DNA of 6,455 bases from Patescibacteria group bacterium (GTDB lineage: Bacteria; Patescibacteriota; Minisyncoccia; Minisyncoccales; Staskawiczbacteraceae): NCBI GenBank assembly GCA_018894075.1, contig JAHIEB010000029.1:1-6455 (forward strand), in the 5' to 3' direction. Below are positions 1 to 4,931 of this stretch, piece by piece. Numbering within the stretch: the stretch's first letter is position 1; each line of letters starts with the position of its first letter. Under the pieces are notes generated by a model. That model ran no database searches. It saw nothing but the letters and a program-made list of their open reading frames with translations, and was not told the DNA's origin. Made by a program: the position numbers and the translations under genes.

Positions 1-2
1 AA

Positions 3-191
3 AAATGCATCGGTTGCGGAGCTTGCGTGGCTTGCTGTCCGCAATGTTTTCATTTAGAAGACGACGGCAAGTCAGCCCTTATTAAGGGGCAGAGGCAGGA
101 AAATGGAAATGATGAGCAGGTGGTTGATGATTTAGCCTGCGCAAAAGAGGCATCAGACGGCTGTCCAGCTCAATGCATCCAAATTTTATGA
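3..191 (+). CDS. Single-cluster 4Fe-4S ferredoxin, 5' end cut off by the window
   Basis: Small cytoplasmic electron carrier. The visible 62 residues probably lack only about ten N-terminal residues, and no start codon is in the window. Cysteines 2, 5 and 8 form CxxCxxC (CIGCGACVACCP), and C54 sits in a C-terminal CPAQ motif. The pattern matches from memory Desulfovibrio gigas-type monocluster ferredoxins, in which those four cysteines bind the cluster. The equivalents of that protein's disulfide pair are C12 and C46. Three further cysteines (C11, C15, C58) are extra to the family pattern. Stop TGA (189-191) overlaps the bL25 start as ATGA, so the two are probably co-transcribed and translationally coupled. 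The redox partner cannot be told from this window. Family is confident; exact cluster type (4Fe-4S or 3Fe-4S) is inferred. Confidence 0.85.
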   Translation, partial: KCIGCGACVACCPQCFHLEDDGKSALIKGQRQENGNDEQVVDDLACAKEASDGCPAQCIQIL

Positions 192-826
192 TTACACTCA
201 TTGCGAAAATTAGGGAAAAAACAGAAAGCAGCCCGTTGCTTATTCCTGCGGTAGTTTATGGGAATAAGATAAAGAATGTAAGTCTTTTTGTAAATACCGA
301 AGAATTCAAGAAAGTTTTTTCTGAGACAGGAGAAAGTTCCTTGGTTTCTCTGCAGATCGAGGGCGAGAAAGAGCCAAGGGCTGTTTTGATCCATGAGATT
401 CAACAAGATTATGTGACAGGCAAGTTTACTCACATCGATTTCTTTCAGGCCTCTCTTACAGAGGAGGTGGAGGTTGAGGTGCCTTTGGTATTTGAAGGAA
501 TATCCCTTGCTATTAAGGATTTAGGGGGAACCTTGGTCAGAGAGATTCATGAGATTGAAGTTAAGGCCTTGGCGCAAGACCTGCCTCACGATATTAAGGT
601 TGATATTTCAGGCTTAAACACTTTCGACGATGAAATTACAGTTAAAGATCTAAACCTGCCCAAAGGAGTTAGAGCCCTTAAGGGACCTAACGAAATCGTG
701 GCTAAAGTCGTGGCTCCGTCTAAAATAGAGGAAGAGCTGAAGACCCCGATTGAAGAAGACGTAGAGTCTGTTGAGAAAATTGAGAAGGAAAAGAAAGAGG
801 AGGAAGTTGTCCCTTCTGCAGAATAA
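188..826 (+). CDS. rplY: 50S ribosomal protein bL25, long (TL5/CTC) form
   Basis: Binds 5S rRNA in the large ribosomal subunit. The 212-residue product has the N-terminal 5S-binding beta-barrel domain (about 1-90, with the AVVYG stretch at 21-25 and HIDFFQ at 82-87). It is followed by the C-terminal beta domain of the TL5/CTC type (about 91-178, with GGTLVREIHEIEV at 113-125). A Glu/Lys-rich disordered tail (179-212) ends it. ATG at 188 is chosen over the in-frame ATG at 173 because family members begin MITLxAxxRE and because it makes an ATGA overlap with the ferredoxin stop. No Shine-Dalgarno precedes it, so initiation probably depends on ribosomes finishing the ferredoxin gene. A strong terminator follows immediately. 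Confidence 0.93.
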   Translation: MITLIAKIREKTESSPLLIPAVVYGNKIKNVSLFVNTEEFKKVFSETGESSLVSLQIEGEKEPRAVLIHEIQQDYVTGKFTHIDFFQASLTEEVEVEVPLVFEGISLAIKDLGGTLVREIHEIEVKALAQDLPHDIKVDISGLNTFDDEITVKDLNLPKGVRALKGPNEIVAKVVAPSKIEEELKTPIEEDVESVEKIEKEKKEEEVVPSAE

Positions 827-848
827 CCCGGGATTGCCTGGGTTTTTT
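825..848 (+). terminator. Intrinsic terminator after bL25
   Basis: An 8-bp stem AACCCGGG / CCTGGGTT (825-832 with 837-844, one G-T wobble) closes an ATTG tetraloop and runs into a T-tract (843-848). The first two stem bases overlap the TAA stop of bL25. It should end the ferredoxin-bL25 transcript. Its loop and descending arm also contain the -35 element of the next promoter. Confidence 0.85.
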
Positions 849-863
849 GTAATGTGCTATAAT
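834..863 (+). promoter_or_regulatory. Sigma70-type extended -10 promoter for the hydrolase gene
   Basis: A perfect -10 TATAAT (858-863) is preceded by TGC (855-857), an extended -10. The -35 candidate TTGCCT (834-839) lies 18 bp upstream. Only 8 nt separate the -10 from the ATG at 872, so the start site (expected near 869-872) gives a leaderless or nearly leaderless mRNA. No Shine-Dalgarno fits in that space. The -10 is strong; the -35 is moderate. Confidence 0.75.
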
Positions 864-871
864 TATAAGAG

Positions 872-2242
872 ATGAAAAAGATTCTCGGCTTAGTTTTATT
901 CCTATCTCTTCTATTCAGCTATGTTTCTGCTGAAGACTTAACAGTTGTATGCAGGCAGATTTCTGAAAGCGCCAATGCATGCGCTAATATGACGGGTCAG
1001 GATTGCAAAGCTCTCCTCGAAAAATGTGCGGATTTTTACGACCAAGAGACAAAACGAATCTCTGAAGACCTGACTAAAACAGCGCAAGAAAAAAAGACCC
1101 TTCAAAATCAGGTCACTTCCTTGAAAAAAAAGGTGCAGAGTCTAGAATCTCAAATCTATCAGGGGAGTGTTATAATCAAAGATTTAGCCTTACAGATTAC
1201 AGAGACATCTTCTTCAATAGATAAGATTACCTTGCAGATAAAAGAATCAAAGTATCAGATATCTTCTGTTTTGAGGTCTATTTACGAAGAGGACCAAAAG
1301 TCGCAGGTTGAGATTCTTTTAGAAGGGGACTTGTCTGATTTTTTTACCAATATGGCCCAGCTTGGAGGGTTGAATGAAAAATTGGGCGACCTTCTTAAGA
1401 ATACAGAGGACCTTAAAGTTTACCTGCAAGGCCAGAAAGATAAAATGGATTCCGAAAAAGAACAGACAGAAAGGGCGGTCAAGCTTCAAACCCTGCAGAA
1501 AAAAGAATCCGAAAGCAATAAAAAAGAGCAGGAGAATCTTTTAAAGCTGACAGAGGTGCAGTATCAGGAGCAGTTAACAGAAAAGCAGAACACAGAGCAG
1601 AAAGCAGCTACCATCAGAGCCAGAATCTTTGACTTAATCGGAGTCTCAAAAGCGCCGACCTTTGGAGAAGCCTATGAGATAGCAAAATATGTTTCCAATG
1701 TCACTGGAGTAAGACCGGCTTTTCTGTTGGCTATCTTAACGCAGGAGTCAAATATAGGGAAGAACGTCGGCCAATGTTATGTCACTAATTTCTCAACAGG
1801 AGCCGGAGTTAATACAAAAGGAAAGGCCCAGTCAAGGGTGATGAATCCGAAGTATACAGCCCAATTCGTTTCATTGACAACGGCACTGGGTATGGATCCT
1901 GCTAAAACCCCTGTTTCCTGCTGGATCCCCTTATATTCGAAAGGCTTACCTTATGGATGGGGGGGAGCTATGGGCCCGGCCCAGTTTACTGCCTCAACCT
2001 GGAATTTATATAAAGACAAGGTTTCGGCTGTGACAGGAAGGACCGCAAATCCGTGGAATATAAATGACGCCTTTTTAGCTGCCGGTCTTTTATTAAAAGA
2101 CAACGGAGCCTCTTCAAACGAGTTTAATGCCGCAATGAGATATTTTTCCGGCGGTTCCTGGCCAAAGTCAGAAGAGTTTTACGGGAGATCGGTTTTGGCG
2201 CTGGCCTCTGGATACGAGAAAGATATTGCCGCTCTGAGATAG
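872..2242 (+). CDS. Secreted coiled-coil protein with C-terminal lytic transglycosylase-like domain
   Basis: Probable cell-wall remodelling enzyme acting outside the cytoplasmic membrane. The 456 residues show, in order: a signal peptide (1-20, MKK then a hydrophobic core, cleavage after VSA); a four-cysteine segment (C27, C37, C45, C52); a long Gln/Glu/Lys-rich coiled coil (about 55-250) like the N-terminal regions of CwlO/PcsB/EnvC proteins; and a lysozyme-fold domain (about 262-450). In that domain the candidate catalytic Glu is E292 (LLAILTQESNIG). GGAMGPAQFTASTW (364-377) matches the MltB/SLT 'GAMGxxQFxPSTW' motif, and NPWNINDAFLAAGLLL (393-408) is the usual following helix. C302 and C350 could pair. 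Known family chemistry is cleavage of the MurNAc-GlcNAc bond with anhydro-MurNAc formation; activity here is inferred. ATG 872 is supported by the adjacent promoter and signal peptide. The gene converges on prfA with 4 nt between the stops. Confidence 0.85.
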   Translation: MKKILGLVLFLSLLFSYVSAEDLTVVCRQISESANACANMTGQDCKALLEKCADFYDQETKRISEDLTKTAQEKKTLQNQVTSLKKKVQSLESQIYQGSVIIKDLALQITETSSSIDKITLQIKESKYQISSVLRSIYEEDQKSQVEILLEGDLSDFFTNMAQLGGLNEKLGDLLKNTEDLKVYLQGQKDKMDSEKEQTERAVKLQTLQKKESESNKKEQENLLKLTEVQYQEQLTEKQNTEQKAATIRARIFDLIGVSKAPTFGEAYEIAKYVSNVTGVRPAFLLAILTQESNIGKNVGQCYVTNFSTGAGVNTKGKAQSRVMNPKYTAQFVSLTTALGMDPAKTPVSCWIPLYSKGLPYGWGGAMGPAQFTASTWNLYKDKVSAVTGRTANPWNINDAFLAAGLLLKDNGASSNEFNAAMRYFSGGSWPKSEEFYGRSVLALASGYEKDIAALR

Positions 2243-2246
2243 ATAG

Positions 2247-2978
2247 TTATTTCTCCAGCTTTTTAAAGGCTCTGACTATGGGGTCCATCTTTCCATTTAA
2301 TATGGATTCAATGCCGTGCCATGATTTTCCTATTCTGTGGTCGGTAATTCTGTCTTGCGGGAAGTTATAGGTCCTCATCTTTTCTGCTCTTTTTGCCCAG
2401 CCGATCTGTTCATTTCTGGCACCCCCGACTTTAGAGGATTGTTCTGCCTGTTTTCTCTCTAACAATCTTGCAGCTAAGATAGCCATTGCGGTTTCTCTAT
2501 TTTGGAGCTGGTTTCTTTCTGCTTGGGACGTCACAACGATTCCGGAAGGAATATGCCTGATTCTAATGGCGCTTTCTGTCTTATTGACATATTGGCCTCC
2601 TGCCCCAGAGGACTTATATGTGCCTATTTCTAGCTCTGATGGGCTTATATTTATCTCTGTTTTTTTCGGTTTTTTTAAGACAGCAACTGTGGCGGTTGAT
2701 GTATGGACCCTGCCCTGCTTTTCAGTTCTCGGAATTCGTTGAACCCTATGTACCCCACCCTCGTTTCGCATCACTTTAAAAACCTCCGGGCCGTGAAGCT
2801 CAAACACAATCTCCTTATATCCTCCCAGGGAATTATGGTTGGAATCCAAAACCTTCTGGCCCCAGCCTTGTGCTTGGGCATATTTTGAATACATTCTGAA
2901 AAGATCGCGCGCAAACAAGGAGGATTCGTCTCCTCCTGTACCAGCACGGATCTCAATGAGTATTTCCTCTGCTTCCAT
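2247..2978 (-). CDS. prfA: Peptide chain release factor 1, lacking N-terminal domain 1
   Basis: Recognises UAA/UAG in the ribosomal A site and triggers hydrolysis of peptidyl-tRNA. The 243 residues begin [20 protein letters not shown], which aligns with about residue 110 of the usual ~360-residue RF1, so the roughly 100-residue domain 1 is absent. Present are the PxT codon-reading tripeptide (PRT, 83-85, in [13 protein letters not shown]), marking it as RF1 rather than RF2 (SPF), the catalytic GGQ (127-129, in [10 protein letters not shown]), and the switch/domain-4 segment [13 protein letters not shown] (203-215). The upstream frame reaches a stop (plus-strand 3030-3032) within 18 codons, with no room for domain 1. 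The ATG at 2978 has AAGGA (2988-2984) 5 nt before it. Alternatives such as PrfH or ArfB are less likely given the intact PxT region. Confidence 0.9.
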   Translation of the reverse strand: MEAEEILIEIRAGTGGDESSLFARDLFRMYSKYAQAQGWGQKVLDSNHNSLGGYKEIVFELHGPEVFKVMRNEGGVHRVQRIPRTEKQGRVHTSTATVAVLKKPKKTEINISPSELEIGTYKSSGAGGQYVNKTESAIRIRHIPSGIVVTSQAERNQLQNRETAMAILAARLLERKQAEQSSKVGGARNEQIGWAKRAEKMRTYNFPQDRITDHRIGKSWHGIESILNGKMDPIVRAFKKLEK

Positions 2979-2983
2979 ATTTT

Positions 2984-2988
2984 TCCTT
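2984..2988 (-). promoter_or_regulatory. Shine-Dalgarno-like site of prfA
   Basis: AAGGA on the minus strand lies 5 nt before the prfA ATG and supports that start. It is used only if transcription begins upstream of it. The nearest promoter candidate (2989-3017) would start the RNA near 2982, just past the site, whereas the alternative promoter (3033-3062) would include it. Confidence 0.55.
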
Positions 2989-3017
2989 AATATATCACGG
3001 CTACTTGATTTTGGAAA
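2989..3017 (-). promoter_or_regulatory. Candidate proximal prfA promoter, extended -10
   Basis: On the minus strand, TATATT (2994-2989) is preceded by TGA (extended -10), and TTTCCA (3017-3012, 4 of 6 to TTGACA) lies 17 bp upstream. The expected start site is near 2982, leaving only about 4 nt of leader. The -35 sits between the -35 and -10 of the opposing rpmE promoter. Confidence 0.5.
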
Positions 3018-3033
3018 GAATGTTTGGTATCAT
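3005..3033 (+). promoter_or_regulatory. Extended -10 promoter for rpmE-rpsB-tsf
   Basis: TTGATT (3005-3010), a 17-bp spacer, then TATCAT (3028-3033) preceded by TGG (3025-3027, extended -10). Only 7 nt separate the -10 from the rpmE ATG at 3041, so the predicted start (about 3039-3042) makes the mRNA leaderless or nearly so. No Shine-Dalgarno is present in that space. Confidence 0.7.
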
Positions 3034-3062
3034 TTATAGTATGAAAAAAGATATTCACCCAA
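3033..3062 (-). promoter_or_regulatory. Candidate distal prfA promoter
   Basis: On the minus strand, TATAAA (3038-3033) has TTGGGT (3062-3057) 18 bp upstream, inside the start of rpmE. It would start RNA near 3026 and give prfA a leader of about 47 nt that includes its AAGGA site. The -35 is weak (TTG only), so this is an alternative to the proximal promoter, not an established site. Confidence 0.35.
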
Positions 3063-3256
3063 AATACTATAAGAATGCCAAGGTAAATTGTGCCTGCGGT
3101 AATTCTTTTACTCTTGGATCAACTAAAGAGTTTATTGAAACTGAAATCTGTTCATCCTGCCACCCACTGTATACGGGTAAAGAGAAGGTAATTGACACCT
3201 TAGGACAGGTCCAGAAGTTTAAAGCAAGATTAGCCAAGAAAACTAAGAAAAAGTAA
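3041..3256 (+). CDS. rpmE: 50S ribosomal protein bL31, zinc-binding type
   Basis: Large-subunit protein that helps bridge the two subunits. The 71-residue product opens MKKDIHPKY, identical to the E. coli start, which fixes the ATG at 3041 rather than any in-frame upstream TTG. Four cysteines, C17 and C19 (CACG) with C37 and C40 (CSSCHP), form the zinc site of the 'C+' L31 type. The tail is Lys-rich. It heads the run rpmE-rpsB-tsf, with TAATTATG joining it to rpsB (2 nt between stop and start). The promoter sits directly against the ATG, so a leaderless message is predicted. Such zinc-type L31 proteins are often replaced by zinc-free copies under zinc limitation elsewhere; no such copy is visible here. 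Confidence 0.95.
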   Translation: MKKDIHPKYYKNAKVNCACGNSFTLGSTKEFIETEICSSCHPLYTGKEKVIDTLGQVQKFKARLAKKTKKK

Positions 3257-3258
3257 TT

Positions 3259-3966
3259 ATGCCCCATAATTTCGACATCCAAGAAATGGAAAAGGCGGGC
3301 GTGCAGTCCGGCCACAGAGTTTCAAATCTTCATCCAAAAATGAAGCCATATATCGCAGGCTCTAAGGGTTCGGTCAGCTTGATATCTCTTGAGAAGACAG
3401 CCGAGTTGCTTGGTTTGGCTCTGGCTTTCCTTGAAAAGACAATTGCAGGTGGCAAGGAGGTGGTGCTGGTCGGAACAAAGGTTCCTATTAAGAGTATTGT
3501 TGCAGAGACGGCTAAAGAATGCGGATTGCCTTATGTTAATGAAAGATGGCTTGGAGGAACATTTACCAACTTTGACACGATTCTTAAAAGGATAAATCGC
3601 TTTAAGGACCTTGAAAAAGAGAAAGAAACAGGAGGATTAGAAAAGTATACTAAGAAAGAGAGAATAGGCTTTGATAAGGAAATCAAAGCCCTGCAAATTA
3701 AATTTGAAGGACTAAAGAATCTAAGCAAACTTCCAGAGGCGGTCTTTGTCTTTGATATGAGAAAAGACGGATTAGCTGCTACCGAAGCTAAAAAAAGGGG
3801 GATTAAGGTTGTAGCTGTGGTTGACACCAATATCAATCCTGATTTGGCTGATTTTCCAATCCCAGCTAATGATGACGCGATTTCCTCCATTAAATATATA
3901 TTAATGAAGTTTGCCGAGGTGGCAAAAAAAGCTAAGCAGGATTTTGAAGCGAAAATCAAGGAATAA
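3259..3966 (+). CDS. rpsB: 30S ribosomal protein uS2
   Basis: Small-subunit protein that assembles late and is needed, with bS1 where present, for mRNA binding. The 235-residue product is of usual length. It shows the conserved start MEKAGVQSGH (10-19), NERWLGGTFTNF (94-105), the helical coiled-coil spur (about 108-157), and VVDTNINPDLADFPIPANDD (187-206) followed by the final helix. ATG 3259 lies 2 nt after the bL31 stop. No Shine-Dalgarno is present (the preceding bases are A-rich), so translation is probably coupled to bL31. The rpsB-tsf pairing is a widely conserved bacterial order; the usual next genes pyrH and frr do not follow here. Confidence 0.96.
   Translation: MPHNFDIQEMEKAGVQSGHRVSNLHPKMKPYIAGSKGSVSLISLEKTAELLGLALAFLEKTIAGGKEVVLVGTKVPIKSIVAETAKECGLPYVNERWLGGTFTNFDTILKRINRFKDLEKEKETGGLEKYTKKERIGFDKEIKALQIKFEGLKNLSKLPEAVFVFDMRKDGLAATEAKKRGIKVVAVVDTNINPDLADFPIPANDDAISSIKYILMKFAEVAKKAKQDFEAKIKE
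3958..3962 (+). promoter_or_regulatory. Shine-Dalgarno site of tsf
   Basis: AAGGA ends 6 nt before the tsf ATG and overlaps the last codons of rpsB. It is the clearest ribosome binding site on the plus strand. Neighbouring rpsB, whose start junction is otherwise the same (TAATTATG), has none. Confidence 0.6.
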
Positions 3967-3968
3967 TT

Positions 3969-4553
3969 ATGGTTTCCATTGATCACATAAAACAATTAAG
4001 AGAAGAGACCGGAGTCTCGCCGACTGACTGTAAAAAAGCCCTGGAAGAAGCAAGGGGTGATTTTAAAAAGGCAAAAGATCTTTTAAGAATCAGAGGTCAG
4101 GCAGTGGCGAATAAAAAAGTAAGCAGAGAGACAAGTAGGGGATTGGTTGATGCCTACATTCACCCTAACGCCAAAACAGGGGTTTTATTAGACATCCGAT
4201 GCGAGTCAGACTTTGTGGCTAAGTCTGTGGAGTTTAAAACCCTATCGCATGAAATATGCCTCCAGATTGCAGCTATGAAGCCCTTATTTATCAAAGAGGA
4301 CGACATACCCGAAGAGTTCGTGGATGGGGAGAAGAAAATCTATCAGGAGCAGGTAAAGGATTCAGGCAAGCCGAAAAACATTGTTGACCAGATAGTGGAA
4401 GGCAAATTGAATAAATACAAGCAGAGCGTCTGTCTGCTTGCACAGCCCTGGATTAAAGATGACTCTTTAAGTATAAAAAACTTAATTGAGCAGGCCATAG
4501 GCAAGATTGGAGAGAACATTGAGGTTAAGAAGTTCTCTAGGTTTGAAATCTAA
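3969..4553 (+). CDS. tsf: Translation elongation factor Ts, short form
   Basis: Nucleotide exchange factor that releases GDP from EF-Tu in the cytoplasm. The 194 residues carry an N-terminal UBA-like domain (about 1-45, REETGVSPTDCKKALEEA) and the EF-Tu contact motif DFVAK (81-85, in RCESDFVAKS, equivalent to TDFVAK). A single core domain ends around LAQPWIKDDS (157-166) and NIEVKKFSRFEI. The length is like the Thermus-type short EF-Ts and far below the ~280 residues of E. coli, so the second core subdomain and coiled-coil insertion are missing. Thermus EF-Ts dimerises to compensate; whether this one does is unknown. Its TAA overlaps the next ATG by one base (TAATG). Confidence 0.95.
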   Translation: MVSIDHIKQLREETGVSPTDCKKALEEARGDFKKAKDLLRIRGQAVANKKVSRETSRGLVDAYIHPNAKTGVLLDIRCESDFVAKSVEFKTLSHEICLQIAAMKPLFIKEDDIPEEFVDGEKKIYQEQVKDSGKPKNIVDQIVEGKLNKYKQSVCLLAQPWIKDDSLSIKNLIEQAIGKIGENIEVKKFSRFEI

Positions 4554-4858
4554 TGGCAGAACTAATTGCTTTATTAATTTTCCTCGTATCTCTTCTGGGC
4601 CTTATTCACATCCTCCACAAAAAGGCCCCCATTTTAGCTCAAATGCCCGATATTCACGAAGGTATGCTGAACGAGGGGGTATTTGAGAGATGGGTAAAGA
4701 AGATTAAAGACATTCAATTTGACAAGCTCGTCTTTTTGAAAGCTTTATCTAAAACAAGAGTTTTTGTTTTAAAGGCAGAAAAGATAATTGATAATCATCT
4801 TCAAAAGGCAAGAAAGAGAATAGCTAAGAAGCAGTCTGAAAAGGACAAGCCAGTGTAG
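4553..4858 (+). CDS. Small one-TM protein of unknown function
   Basis: Not recognised. The 101 residues have an N-terminal hydrophobic helix (about 3-21, ELIALLIFLVSLLGLIHIL). A basic, helical region follows (about 41-97, with WVKKIKDIQF and AEKIIDNHLQKARKRIAKK). Positive charges right after the helix suggest an N-out, C-in single-pass protein whose charged part lies on the cytoplasmic face. The start is fixed by the TAATG overlap with tsf, pointing to coupled expression with translation genes. The 3' end is odd: the third base of codon 99, codons 100-101 and the TAG stop lie within the tRNA-Thr acceptor arm. A chance reading frame cannot be fully excluded, but coding throughout the tsf-tRNA gap with a neat TM helix makes it likely real. 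Confidence 0.7.
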   Translation: MAELIALLIFLVSLLGLIHILHKKAPILAQMPDIHEGMLNEGVFERWVKKIKDIQFDKLVFLKALSKTRVFVLKAEKIIDNHLQKARKRIAKKQSEKDKPV

Positions 4859-4920
4859 CTCAGTGGTAGAGCAACTGTTTTGTAAACAGTAGGTCGTCGG
4901 TTCAAATCCGACCACTGGCT
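4849..4920 (+). tRNA. tRNA-Thr(UGU)
   Basis: A 72-nt cloverleaf: perfect 7-bp acceptor stem (GCCAGTG / CACTGGC), D arm GCTC-AGTGGTA-GAGC, anticodon stem ACTGT / ACAGT around the loop TTTGTAA with anticodon TGT, 5-nt variable loop, and T arm GTCGG-TTCAAAT-CCGAC. The discriminator is T. CCA is not encoded (next bases CAT), so it must be added enzymatically. It reads ACA and, by wobble, possibly other ACN codons. It overlaps the end of the preceding gene by 10 nt and has no obvious promoter of its own, so it is probably cut out of the rpmE-rpsB-tsf transcript. Confidence 0.97.
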
Positions 4921-4931
4921 CATACAAACTT

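Noticed and set aside
173..187. Upstream in-frame ATG adding MHPNF to bL25
   Set aside because: Family members start at MITL, and the ATG at 188 makes the ATGA overlap with the ferredoxin stop; the 173 start would lie well inside the ferredoxin gene without a Shine-Dalgarno.
1134..1142. A8G run in the hydrolase gene, a possible -1 slippage site in phase (A AAA AAG)
   Set aside because: The frame downstream encodes a full coiled coil and hydrolase domain without needing a shift, and no stimulatory stem was noticed.
2253..2271. Small hairpin AGCTTT-TTA-AAGGCT after the hydrolase stop as a terminator
   Set aside because: Weak A/T-rich stem with no T-tract on either strand, and it lies in prfA coding sequence.
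2703..3039. Short plus-strand frames across prfA
   Set aside because: They lie opposite the conserved RF1 domains and show no family features of their own.
3005..3040. Upstream TTG start giving 12 extra residues on bL31
   Set aside because: MKKDIHPKY at 3041 is the family N-terminus, and 3005-3033 holds the promoter elements.
4731..4860. Separate tRNA-Thr promoter inside the 101-aa gene (TTG-rich and GATAAT stretches)
   Set aside because: No -35/-10 pair with acceptable 16-19 bp spacing was found.
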